From: Aurelia coerulea
Lineage: Eukaryota > Cnidaria > Scyphozoa > Semaeostomeae > Ulmaridae
DNA length: 64,000 nt
Reading direction: 5' to 3'
Assembly: GCA_039566865.1 (NCBI GenBank)
Contig: CM076945.1
Location: 5,197,501-5,261,500 of the forward strand
Shown here: positions 33,118 through 45,336 of the stretch, piece by piece
How positions within the stretch are numbered: the stretch's first letter is position 1
How the letters are laid out: every line of letters starts with the position of its first letter
Notes under the pieces: model-generated
What the model was told of the DNA's origin: nothing
What the model saw: only the letters and a program-made list of their open reading frames with translations
Database searches by the model: none
Translations under genes and position numbers: made by a program

Positions 33118-36100
33118 TCACTTTTGAATGAGAACTGTGAATTTACCTTTGGGTTGGTGAAGAGAAAAAGAAATTGTATATTCGACTTACAGTGAGATAA
33201 ATGAAATAAAATATAGCAAATCTTCATTCAAATAGAACAACAATGATAAAAGTAGATACTGAAAAATTACATGATTGTTGTTGACTGGTAATCTTAGCTA
33301 AGCAAAATGGGAACTGAATATCAAATAAAAAAATACCGGGAGAACACTCAGGTGTGCCAATTAAGGTATCTGACAGTGTGCCACAATCTCTGTATGTATA
33401 CAGTAGTTTTCACACGAAGGAGCAAAGTAGAGGTTCAATTCAACGGGAAAACATAACAGTAATGACATATTAATGACAGCAATTTTCGTTATTGCTGTGC
33501 CGTATGGGGAAACTGTGGGGTGACCAGACTGCAGACCCTTCAAAAGCTGCAGAATCAAGCAGCTAGAATCGTTACAAGAAGCAACTTTGATTCATCTGCA
33601 AAGCCATTGATACACAATCTGAAATGGCCAAAAATAAGTGATAATTATTGGAAGTGAAACTGCCACAACCATGTACAAGTCGTTAAATGGTCTTGCTCTA
33701 GAACGTCTTTCCAAACTGTTCGTCAAAAAATTCTACTCAAAATATCAGGCAACGGCCAAATACTGAAACTGATCTTTTACTACCTTTGAGGAAAGCAAGC
33801 AATGTGCAAAAAGGTATCCCTTTTCGTGGATCTAAACCATGGCATCAGCTTGACTATGCCGTAAAACATGCACCCCCTCCTTGCCACTTTCAAACGAAGA
33901 TTAAAAGAAAATTCTGATGATGATAATTGTTCTAAATTTTCGTGTTAACTTTTTCACATTAATTCTTCTTTATTAATTGTTTGCTATGGCCCCCTAGAAA
34001 AACTCCTTTAACATTGACAGGGCTACCGTGCCTAAAAAATAAAATTAAAAATAAAGGAAAAATGATAAACATAACAACAACTCACAGGCAGGCATAGCGG
34101 TAACATCAACTGTAACGACAGCAGAAACCCCAAGCCCTGCAAGGCAGCCACGAATAATGCCACATGGAAATGCTAAGAGCTGCAAAAAGAAAGAACTAAT
34201 TGTGAAATTGATGCAAAATGGAGACAAGTCCTTTGTTAAAAGCCCGTTGACAAACAGCAGACATAGTTGGGACATTTCAGGTTTGTCCCTGGGTGTAAGC
34301 TTTGCCTGTGTTCAGCAATATATATTTTGCGTAGGCTGGAAGTATTTCTAGCCACTCAAAGCTAATTTAAGCCCACCATTCATGTCGCATCTGGGCATGG
34401 GACCCCTAGTTTAATGTCCCTTCCAAATGGTGGCAAGGTGAGTTGGGAGGTCAGGCCTCCGAGAGGTTACCCATCCGGAGTTTGATCTTAGTTGACCGAG
34501 ATTGACTTCAGTCACCTGATGGAAATTGCATATGCCATTCGACCACTCACCCCTTTCTGTTTTGGTATGTCATCAAGTTTTACAGGAATAATTTTACTTG
34601 TAACCAATCGAAATAACTCAAAATGTTCCTTCATTTTCGAACCAAGGAAATACAAGACAATATACAGAAATCTGAGAACATATACCAAATAAGCTTTGGT
34701 GCTTGTTTGAATGGCCAAAGTGATCTAATTAAACCAAATCAAATCATTTATTCCAAAATTTGTGATCTTCAAGGCTTCTTGCAATCAGGACCAAAAACAC
34801 TAAGAAAATTGAGTTGACTTTCTGACTCAAATTACAAACAGCGAAAAAATTTGACTTTGTGTTTGTATTTGTGATCTTCAAGGCTTCTTGCCATCAAGAT
34901 CAAAAACTGCGAGAAAATTGAGTTGACTTTCTTGACTCAAATTACAAACAGCGAACAAATTTGGCATACGGAAGCAAATACAGTAGAACTGTCAAATGTG
35001 ATGCTTTGTGCAAACATTAATCTTTACCTTTCTTGCTTCTTCCATATAATCTCTTTCTTTTGATATCTTACTCAGTAGTTTAAAACCTTCATCTTGCAGT
35101 ACATATACTCCCTAAAAGTTAAAAACATTATGGTAAAAGCTTAACCTAGAAGTCTGCCAAAGTATATAAAGAAGGAAGTTGATATGATATCATTAAGAAA
35201 ACCAATAAAAATGACCTAACCAGCAGAGTGATGATGAAAATGCCATCAGGGCACATACTGAAAAGTTAATTCAGACAATAAAATTACAGTAGCTAGCCAC
35301 CAAAGAGTGACAAAGATGAAAATGCCGTCAGGGCACATACTGAAAAGGCTGTTCACACTTACCAGGTCAGAACATCCTGAAAGTGCAAAATAAAATAAAT
35401 TTACTTACTTGGTGATTTGTTTTCAAACTATCCACTTGCTTTTTGTATATTTTCATCCAAAAATCTTTACAGATAAACCTTAACATATCAAGTTCATCTT
35501 TGAAGCGTGGTGTATCTTTTGTAAACCTGAAAGAAATGGTTAATACAAGTTGGTACAGTACCTTCCTCATCCAGTATATCTTTTCCTTTTTGAATGACCG
35601 ATTGAATGATTTAATCTTTATTTAACCCCTTGTTTGGTTGTGGGGGCAATTGGAGGGGGGGGGCAAAAAATGGCAAAATGCTGTATACTTTTTCTTTCAT
35701 ATGATGGGATCCCATCTTTTTTCAAAGTAAACACTTGACAAAATTTGATCAAAACTTCTCATCACATTTCAAGCAATTACAACAGAGAAAGAATGAGACA
35801 CGAGACAGCATAGCGTACCTCTCTATCAAACTCTGTCCAACTCTGCAACCCATCTTTTCAAGTTTGGAATAAGCTTCAACCTATTGAATGGAGCAGAAAG
35901 GAAAAGTAGAATAGAAAATATTTGATATCATTAAATGGGGGAAATGTCAGGCAAAAAATTACCAAAATCAACTGAAAATCAGCAAGGATAATTTCAGAGA
36001 TATTTAAGAAAAGGGTATATCGATGACAAACATACAAGGATTGCCCCTACAAATTACTGTAAGTCATCCATAAAATCAATTCAGACCCAGACTTTGTTGA

Positions 36101-38110
36101 CCAAACAAGTTTGCCTTGCACAGCCAATTCTTTGCCATGCACTTTGAATTATGTTTTGTGTAGCCACAAAATCTTTTGTGAAACAAAATAAGGAAATGAA
36201 AGGCCTATTGCTTAAGGATACAACTAGAAATAGAACATTAGTCAGTGAATGCGGGGTTTTGGGAATTGAAAACAAACTGAACGAACATATATGGCAAAAA
36301 GTTAATTATGGTAGGCTGTGCTCAATCTGTTGTGTTGGCATTACAAAATCCGACGACTGATGCCTGCCTTGCAACTGCTTGTTCTTGCAGTCAGTTTTGC
36401 TTACATCAAAAGATCGATGCCCATCCCCCCTCCCCCATCTCAAGAATCATTCAGCTTGGTTTGGTGATGACAATTGAAATCAGACAAATCAACATTCCAC
36501 AAAACGAGAGACAGATTAAGAAGGCATTGCTACAACTGCCTTTGATGTTTCATGATTGTGACTGTGTGATCACACGGTTGTTTACAAAAAATTTCCTTTC
36601 ACCCCCACATTTGCCTTGCAGCAGACCAAATCACACTCTTTGTTTCTTGGGCGGAGAAGTGTGCAGATGGAAACAATAGAAGAACAAAAGGTTCTCTTGT
36701 TTTCTTAAAGATTGCGCGGAGGAGAATATGTTCTCCATACACGAACAGCAAAGAATGCAGTCTGGGCAGCAGAAAGACTCCTTCTGAGACATATGGCGGC
36801 TGGTTGGCTAAACATGGCCATTCCATTCAGAGTCACCTCTACTATATTAGGCTCAACTACCAAACATGTATTACAGGCCTTGCCATCTTGATATTCATTT
36901 CAATAAAATTTTGGCTGGTCATAGTGGGTGGAATGGAAGGAAATTATTGGGCCTACCATACCAGTACCTGGCCTCCTACCATATAATGACATAGAATGGT
37001 TTCGGGTATTATGGGACATCGGGTATTTTGGAACATTATTCAGTAAATGAAGCTTAGGGGCCTGGGGATGAGAAAGAAACTTGTTAATTTCACTTGATGC
37101 AAGTCTTCATACCTCTTCTGACATATTTTGATCGATGTTTGTTTAGGCTGCTGTAGCATTTTGTGTACTCTCCATATCGCTGATAATGAAGGACATCAGA
37201 CAAGAGTAATTTCTGGTTGCCATTTTCTTGAGATATCTCAAATCCAGTATGGAAAGTACGGCACTTTTCGACGAGATCTCGGGTGTGCACGAAAAAATTT
37301 CTAAGTGTGCGGTGTGCAACAGTCAGCAAGTGTGCAGTTCAAGTGTGCACATCCTGAAACTTTTCAAATAAAAAGTGCTTAAAAGTATTTTAAATTGACC
37401 TTTAAAGCTTTATTATCGGTATATAAAGCACAATTGAATTATTGGCAGCCAATTGTCATCATCGCCAACACCCTTTCAATTTTTCGATTGCGCTTGGGAG
37501 GCTGAAAGGTACCAATTTTCGCGCATGCGCACTCAGTTTCTGCTCCGTCGTTTTTATCGTAAATCACTCAGGTGTGCAAGCAGCAACTCAAACAAAAATC
37601 TCGGGTGTGCATCTGCTATACTTTCCATACTGGTCTCAAATATCAACCAGTATGCAAACAATAGAAATAGCTTAGTTCGAAAATACCCGACAGTGTTCCA
37701 TAATACCCAACTCAACCCAGGTTCAGTTTTTGTCTTGTTTACATTAACAACTAACGTTTCAGAATCGGAGCATACTGATGAAACATTAGAGTATGCTTAC
37801 TTAGGCCTAATTGCTAATACCAAGTGTGGGCAAATGTGTCATGAATTATGCTGACAATTAATCTTTTTCCGTTAAGTGTTCCATAATACCCGAAACTACT
37901 CTAGTACATAACATACTTTTTCTTCGTCATTTCGTTCGTTGTGCATATGGCTCTGTTCTACGAATGACTGATGATGCATGGTGAATTGCATGAATATTAG
38001 ATTCTTCGATTTCAAAAGCTTATTACCTTAGCATTCTTTATCTTTGCATCATGCATTTGAGTTACCATTTCCATATGCAACAATTCGAAAAGTGTATCTG
38101 CGTCCACCAT
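33118..38110 (-). CDS. TRAPPC6B: TRAPP complex subunit 6B, complete six-exon gene
   Basis: Exons 38027-38110, 35819-35880, 35409-35526, 35028-35111, 34086-34179 and 33118-33146 join in phase to 471 nt (156 aa, close to the usual 158). All junctions are GT/AG. Family hallmarks: LEKMGCRVGQSLIER, FTKDTPRFKDELDMLRFICK, DFWMKIYKKQVDSLKTNHQ, GVYVLQDEGFKLL, LAFPCGIIRGCLAGLGV and C-terminal MPACKFTVLIQK. TRAPPC6 is a Bet3-fold core subunit of the TRAPP complexes, which act as Rab GEFs and tethers in ER-Golgi traffic. The start ATG has a good context (CAAGATGG). The last exon has only 8 codons plus stop and two split bases, and is recognised by phase and the KFxVxIQK tail. Introns hold LINE, SINE and nested TIR elements. 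Confidence 0.93.
33485..33990 (+). mobile_element. LINE C-terminal fragment in TRAPPC6B intron
   Basis: The frame reads VLWGNCGVTRLQTLQKLQNQ and AARIVTRSNFDSSAKPL, then with frameshifts ends near PLLATFKRRLKEN. This is the usual CR1-like region after the RT domain. It carries several stops and lies in the last intron of TRAPPC6B. Confidence 0.7.
34336..34521 (-). repeat. SINE copy with 5S-like region
   Basis: Inverse copy of the 57753 family from ACTGAAGTCAATCTCGGTC through CCGGATGGGTAACC to the 3' body. It lacks the tRNA-like start. In a TRAPPC6B intron. Confidence 0.72.
34761..34975. repeat. Direct duplication of about 110 bp in a TRAPPC6B intron
   Basis: Two adjacent copies share GTGATCTTCAAGGCTTCTTG, GAAAATTGAGTTGACTTTC and ACTCAAATTACAAACAGCGA. 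No effect on exons. Confidence 0.6.
37244..37633. mobile_element. TIR element, 8-bp duplication TCTCAAAT, in TRAPPC6B intron 1
   Basis: Termini CCAGTATGGAAAGTA / TACTTTCCATACTGG-like, with internal CTCGGGTGTGCA repeats in both arms. Direct repeats at 37236-37243 and 37634-37641. It is nested in an older element with ends TTTCGGGTATTATGG (about 37000) and CCATAATACCCGAAAC (about 37895). Confidence 0.85.
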
Positions 38111-39758
38111 CTTGATTCTGGCACTAAGAATGTAATATGTCGTTGTTGTTGCAATAGATTTATCTTTTTCTTCCGGATTGGTGTTGTTGTTGTTCTCGAT
38201 TTTGCTCATCGACACTTCAAAGCTCGGTTCTAGTAGCCTGTGTTCCAGATCACTCTCCAAGTGGTCTAGAACACAGGCTAGGTTCTAGCATCTGACCATT
38301 TTGCAGTACAAAACGCACAAAGAACAAGAAAGGTCATACAGCCCAAATTCCAAAAGCAAACAATTTGGTGCCAAAAAATCTAAGCTTATATTTCGTGAAT
38401 ATAAAAAGACAATCCAGTAATCATCTCTGGACTGAGTTTCGATGTCCAACTTTTCCAAAACTAATTTTTTCCAGATCTGAGTCAATGATGTGTTTGTGCA
38501 AAGGAATATCAACATAAAAAAAGATGAATTTGATTTAAAAAGCAGGTTACTGTAAATGTCAAGATATTAACATTTTGCGATTGTTCCATTCCATTGACCA
38601 ATCGATTTCAAATGGTCGTGGTAAAACGATTGAACGATTCTTCATGAAGGTACAGCCTAGACTTATCACAAGTGGTTGTTTTTGCTCCATGACTAAATAA
38701 GCTGATATGCTGTTTTAACAACGAGCACTCTGAAGCAACAAAAACAAAACATCGAAGAGCGTGGAGCGACTTGTGCAACAAAACTTACAAAGTTCCGTGA
38801 CTTGCAAAAAACATTCCTTTGACTTTGGATACCTTTTACGCTGCAAAGACGAGGATATAACGACGAATGAAAAGGCATCGGTGAGAAATGCATTAGTTCA
38901 TTTAATCGATCATAATAGATTCATTATTACACGTTCCTGTAAATTATTTGTCTCGCTCACATCATTAAAACTCTAAGCAGCCAGCACAATTTGGCTACTT
39001 GGTAGAGAAATAAAACAATCTTGTACAAAATAAATTTTGATAAGAAATATGCTAAATACATATAGTCTACAATTTCAAACGCAAAATTTACCGATAAAAC
39101 ATTTTACTATTAGTTTATCATATCAGTGCCAAATTAGTTGGTGCAATTTAACGATTAACATCACTTTTGCCAGTTTTATGGGCAGATATTCGCAATTTTT
39201 TCCGACGGGTTAGACCCAGAGCAGCTACGTCACTGTAGGTGTGTAACTAAAGGCTATCTCAATTTAGATGTCAGGCGAGATTTGCGAAAAATAAAAGTCT
39301 TGCTGCAAAGCACTTTAAAAGACAAGTGCACTGTGATCTATTAGGCCCTTTTTATCTAATACTGCCAAAACATAAGACTCCGAATTCCAGCTAGATTTTG
39401 GGCTGATGTCATGGAGCATAACCTAGGCCTTAATTTGTTGCAAACAGTTTCAAAATCAGTGAACAGAAAGCGGAGATATTGATTTTTAAAGTTGGGCCTA
39501 AATCAGACCGATTTAGGCCCAAATTTAAAAATCAATGCCTCCGCCTTCTGTGGACTGATCTTTAAAATGATTACAGCAAATTAAACTCTCTGTTATGGTG
39601 TATGTCTCAAGCCCAAAATCAATCAAGAATCTAAAACCCCCCATTTTTGTATAAATTCGATGCCCTGGATCACAGTGAAGTGGGCTGAAAAGGTGGTCAT
39701 TGAATTTTTTACCATTCTTTCCGCTCCGTGAAAAATTGACTAATCAAATCTATTGCAG

Positions 39759-40370
39759 TATTCAGAGGAGAATGGTCATGGTAAAAATTCCATGGAGACA
39801 TCTTTTGTGCAACTGCCAATCGCCTCTATTTTCGGGTGTCTTTACCTGACATTTAATGAGAGACAGACAGACGGAGGATTTTTTATCAAATTTGCAAACA
39901 GTTCATCTTCACCACAACAGAAACTATCTCACGTTATATTTTATGAAAGGGATTCTGATTTTTTCACTCCTTTGCAAAGCCTGCAGCAATGGAGTGTGTC
40001 TTGACATGAAAGTTTCATGCTTCACGCTCTGAGGTCCCCTTGCAAAAACTGAGCTGCTGGACTTTACCAATGGCATGCTTGATAGGTACCAATTCTGATA
40101 ACGGTGAACTCGGTAAGCTCGGAATTCGTGTTTGAATGAACCCGAAATTCTAAAAACGATAGGCCTGGAGGGTTTGAAAACCCATCTAAACCCTCCGCTC
40201 CAAAAGCAGAAGGTTTGCCAGACTTTGAAGAAATCAAAATACAGCCCATCCAAAAAATCACGTTTGTTTTCGGGCGCAGCATCTTCTAACCTGCATCGAC
40301 TGGCTTTAACCAAGGACACATGGGCCTGGTGGTACTGAAATTCGATGATGACAGCGAAATTCCAAGTCAG
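39759..40370 (+). pseudogene. Broken coding segment, possibly a decayed gene
   Basis: An acceptor (AATCTATTGCAG) precedes a frame reading YSEENGHGKNSMETSFVQLP and QQKLSHVIFYERDSDFFTPL. A stop follows at about 40002. Coding-like sequence resumes in other frames: VPLQKLSCWTLPMACLIGTN, then GGFENPSKPSAPKAEGLPDF and EEIKIQPIQKITFVFGRSIF, and finally GLVVLKFDDDSEIPSQ ending at a perfect CAG/GTAAGT donor. The pieces are colinear but interrupted by stops and frame changes. I do not recognise the family. It could be a degenerate gene or exons whose short introns I have misread. Confidence 0.4.
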
Positions 40371-40990
40371 GTAAGTTCTTCTTCGGTAAATGTGGAGCAA
40401 TTCACCAACCTAATAATTTGAAAAATAGTATTGTCTCTCTATTCTTGTAAATGGTTCTTCAATTCTTAAGTCGGTGCAGGCATAGGATCAACATTCAAGG
40501 GTGCCAAATTCTTAACTTCGTGACAACCTTTTCTCATCTATGCTAAATACCTTGCTATGGCAATTTTAGACGAAATCATATTCAAGACGGATACTTACAT
40601 CTTTCTACAGAAAATATTCGTTAAGCGAAGTCGATTTAAAATCAAATTTTCATCCTTGACATTGATTGCCTTACCTCGGGTGCTGGATACCTGGGAATCA
40701 AATTTTGTGTGGAGACCCAGGAGAAAAGTACCATCCCTTTCGCGGAAATTTTCTGATATGATGCTGTACAATTTTCAGTCGTTTTTTGCAATTTTGATTT
40801 TCAGACAAATCTTTAGTTCAGGAAATCTTCAAGGAGCATTCAAATTAGGAAATTAACATTCGCTGAGCTCCTTAAAAAAATAGAGATAAATTCTTTTGTG
40901 TTTCGGTTTCCTTGCTAAACCTTTTCGGATACCCGGTACATCAAAGACGCTTGCTGTAAACACCTTGAATATAGCCTTCCTTTGGGTAAT

Positions 40991-41367
40991 TTTAAAGAGA
41001 CACAATCGCAAATTTTTGATGTCGGAAAATCTCAACGAGATTCTTCATGCATAAAGAAGAGACCTTGTACATTCTGAAAATATATTTAGTAGTTTCGTGC
41101 GACTTCTAGAAGCATCATAAAACAGTAAAATGAACGGAAAAACAACGTATTTGTACCCACACTTTTCTGCAGCCCGTGCGCATAAACAATGGAATGACAA
41201 TAGACAAATTCTCGCCTTGCAAGTTTCTTTTCAAATATATCGGTATATTAAATTTTCGGTTTTGTGTATTAAATATATTTTTAGAATGTACAAAGTCTCT
41301 ACTTTATGCACGAGGAATCTCGTATAGATTTTCAGACACAAAAAATTTGCGATTGTGTCTCTTTAAG
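40991..41367. mobile_element. TTTAAAGAGACACAATCGC TIR element, copy 1
   Basis: Long inverted termini TTTAAAGAGACACAATCGCA / TGCGATTGTGTCTCTTTAA with a longer subterminal match (AGATTTTC.GACA). About 377 bp. It lies directly downstream of the RALGAPA stop codon. A near-identical copy is at 50605. Confidence 0.8.
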
Positions 41368-41371
41368 GTCC

Positions 41372-41377
41372 TTTATT
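41372..41377 (-). promoter_or_regulatory. Poly(A) signal AATAAA of RALGAPA
   Basis: AATAAA on the minus strand about 65 bp after the RALGAPA stop codon. It lies 5 bp outside the end of the TIR element at 40991-41367, so the cleavage site would fall inside that element. Confidence 0.6.
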
Positions 41378-41439
41378 TCCCAAAATCACTCCAGCACCCA
41401 TGGTAGGATCATCGCATCAAATTTCAAATAAATACGATA

Positions 41440-44400
41440 TTACGTGGCCCCAGTATCATCTGGTTCAGTATGAGAAAACGTTCTTGCCCCTGATTTAAAT
41501 CGTTTCGATAAAGACCGTTTTCGTTCTCTTGGTTTGTCCAATTCTTGTTCTTGAGAATTATCTTCTGAAGTTGAAGGTGGTGAGGTCGTAGTTCCTAGAA
41601 TTTTGAAATAGTTTATTTCATCTACGGACGGTTTTATAACATTTTGCATATATAAAGATAGCTTGAAGACCAGAACCTAATTTGGCAAAATGAAAGCTTT
41701 TTCGTCTGATAATCATCATGTTTCCATCAGATCAGATAGTAATCATTTTCTTCATTCTATCAATATTACTAGAAAAAACATCTCTCAGTACCCTAAATCC
41801 TCGAATGCTTATATGTTCAACTGAATTTTAGGATGGGGGCTTATTCGACGGGGGGGGGGGGCTAAGGAAATTAAAATGCAGAGGTATGATGAAATACCTT
41901 CATTCTGTCTGATAAATGTATAGATGTGATTCACATATCAATTTTGAACTAGAATTCACAGGACGTAATATATAACAAAGGTAATATTGAACAATAAAAG
42001 CCATAAACAAGATCCCAAAACAAAGAAAGTTTAAATTTATGTAAAATTGACCCTTTAGTGGATTTTGATACCACCATGGGGGCTTATTCGAGGGGGCAAT
42101 TTGCCAAAATTGTTCTGAGGTGGGGACTTATTCGAAGGGGGTTTACGGTGTCAAAATGTGATTCCAGTCTTCACAAAGTTTTTTCCACGTTTGCACCATC
42201 AAAAGATCCTTCAAAAACTTTCTGATAAGTAACACAATTTGTTTCGCAAATGGAAGTGTGAAATTGTCGATATCTTAAACAACGAAATGCGGAAGTAAAT
42301 GTCTGGGGAGTGTAATAACTTATCATCATGAAAAAAATTCATGGAGTTCGTCTAACTTCTTAAACATGCAACTAAATTAACCTTCGATGTTTGTTAAAAA
42401 GAGGACGAGCAATGCATTCGCATCAAATCGTAGAAGAAATGACACAAACTCCAAGTTTGCCAAGAGGCAATATGCTCAGGCCTTACTATAACCAAAATTG
42501 TGCATTACGAGTAACTAAAAGCAAATATCATCGCTGGATCCATTTCCCCAACACTTATCAACGCAAATCACAGCATTCAGTGCGCATCAATGCATGGTAC
42601 GGTTATTGTTCTCGTATACTAATGGTTCTGTGATACCGAAATAGTTCAATTCCTAACTGAAACTACAGCACACCACACCACTCAATCACACTTGCTAATA
42701 CAAATTCATACGCATTTATGCTACCAGCCTAAACAAAAAATTGTGCTCGTTATATACCAATCTAAGCCATTTTCTCAGCAGAAATTTTCTGCCATACCTC
42801 ACACGATTACAGAACATAGCATTCTCATCTAATCACACAGCTCGATCAGAGCAAAAATCACACAGTACCACATAGCACACTCAATTTGCTAAACGACTAC
42901 CACACACAAGTTTCTGACATAAGATGTTCTAAGAATCTGCGTGAAGTACTATTGAGTAGGAAACAGAGTGGCAGTTTCATAATGAATATTGGGAACGGAA
43001 TAAAATCCTTTGTACAAACTTTCCGAATCAAAATAACGTTTCAACTTACTTTCTCTTGGTTTATCAATCGCACTGCTTGTTCTGTTCCGATGTGATCTTT
43101 CTTGTTGTGTCTCCAATAATTTAAGCATTGCACTAGGATCTGAAGTTGTGGCAGGCCTATTTGGCAAGCTGAATGTTCGCATAAGAGCCCCATCTTCGAC
43201 ATCTAATGTTTTGTTTTTGCAAGCACGACATGGGTTGAAGATGTTCTCAGCAAAAGTTTCGAATGACGTGGATTGCACATGCTTTTCTGAAATCTGGTCA
43301 ATGTAACGACTTCTTTCTTCGTAGCTAATGAAAGTTAAGGACATCTGTCTACAAACAGCTTTAGATACTGAGAATCTTTCGTTCTCGGGAAGAAAAAAAC
43401 CGGTCTAAACTTGAGTAGTCCCTAAGGTAGATCTATGAAAGAGGATGTGTCCATGTAAGTACAGCGGCATATACACTATTGTCAAAATATGCTGACACGA
43501 TGCTGACGAAGAGCCTCGAAGAGCGCACTGTGATTGGTAGAATTTACCTGATCACATGCAAAACTAGAATATAACTTTCACGACGAGGCTGCCTGTTGTG
43601 AGACTTCGGGTTCAGCTCTGGAAGCTCGACCGCAAGGAAGTCATCAGTCTGCTTATATTAGAGCTGGCTACCTTTTCAGTTCTTCGGTAAAATGATCACA
43701 TGAAATATCCTGTGAAAATAACAAAGTTGCTGTACTTACATGGACACATTACCTTTAAGCATCTCATGTATTAATACCTCAGACAGTGGATCTTTGACCT
43801 TCAGCATGACCACAGCTCTCTCCACAATATAGTATGTATACCGTACCTGTTTCAATCAAAATAGCAAATAAATTGGCCAATTTTCAGTTTCCTCTCAAAG
43901 TCCTTGACTATCCAAGACACATCAGATATTACAGACAGCCTACAGGCTAGAAATGACCAACTTTAGAAAGTTCTTAAAAGAAAGACATGCATCAACAGAT
44001 AACCAATCGAAACAAGAAGTGGAATCTTTGAGTAAACAAGAAGAAAGACATTTAGTACTTTTATATGCTAAACGTTCTTTGACAACGAGTTTCCTGTGCA
44101 AATCATAAGTTCTAACCCTGCCTAATTACTGTGTTGTGTCTAAAAGCTTATGTAATAAGAACTACTCTTTTCTGGCCTAACAGGGCTTCACTGATTATGT
44201 TCAATTATAATAGAATGTGGATATGTCAAATAAGTAAATGAAAAGCAACATGACTTCATTCTCATTCTCCGATTCATAACAACGTTGCGTTTAACAACAA
44301 ACACCCCAAGTTTTGATATATGAAAGTGGATTCTAATTGTTCTGGTAAATGTGACAAAAAAGGATACTGCCTTTCAAAGAGAGGCATCGTTGATCTCTTT

Positions 44401-45289
44401 GCTCTACTTCCATTGACTGCTGTCGCACGAACAAGGCTTGGTAGGATATTTCCATCAATGATTGCACCATCAAACAAAGGTCCAAACAGCGGTACCTGTA
44501 ACGAATAAGGAATATGTAAACAAACAATATGTGTTATTACCTAACTGACGTTTCAAAAACGAAGCAACACAAGAATTCCGCTAATTCCATTGGTTAATTG
44601 CACATTTCCCGCGGTTTTCCCATAGCCTTGTATAATACGATACAAGAACGCGTTTTTGTCACCACAGCAACTGATTTAGGCCTATGAGATTCACAATAAA
44701 CTTAGGCTACATAACAGTAACAAAATGCATTGGCTAAATGATACAAGTGAGAATTAGAAACTATCAGGTAACAAAACTCATACCAACCAGTTTTGTAATT
44801 GTACAGGAAAAAATATAAAGCCCTTTGTCTTATTGCACAGACTTCGCAAGCTCAGTCTCTACTTTTAAGACCTCGAGCATTATATTCTCCTGTACAACAC
44901 AAAACCGGTTAGTATGCGCATAGTACAAAATTTGAAAATAGCCTTAAGGAAGCTTTTGTAGTAGTAGCTTAAGTAGTAGCTGAAAGTAGCTTTAGTACGG
45001 ACTCATCGTGCTAAACTAATAAACGCAACGAAAACACTGTAATCTGTAGAAAGAAGTTTGTTAACTCCTGTAAAAGAACAACAACCAAAATAAACCTGTA
45101 ACTAGAGAGAAAACTGTTGAATCCTGCAAGTGAAAAACAAGTTAATCTTGAAACCTAAAAGGAAAGATATATGTTAGCAACTCACCAGAAATTGCGATAA
45201 AGGAATAATGTAAATAAAGTAAGTGCAAATAAGGGATAGTATAAAATTCAATCACATCAACTATAAATAATGATGATGAAATGAAATCA

Positions 45290-45336
<47 letters not shown>

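Noticed and set aside
39924..40400. 158-codon minus-strand frame
   Set aside because: It is opposite the protein-like plus-strand pieces, which have splice-like borders; the minus reading resembles no family and lacks an ATG.
45291..45335. (GATT)n run as a possible functional array
   Set aside because: Ordinary microsatellite; similar runs at 10228-10262 and 49817-49857.
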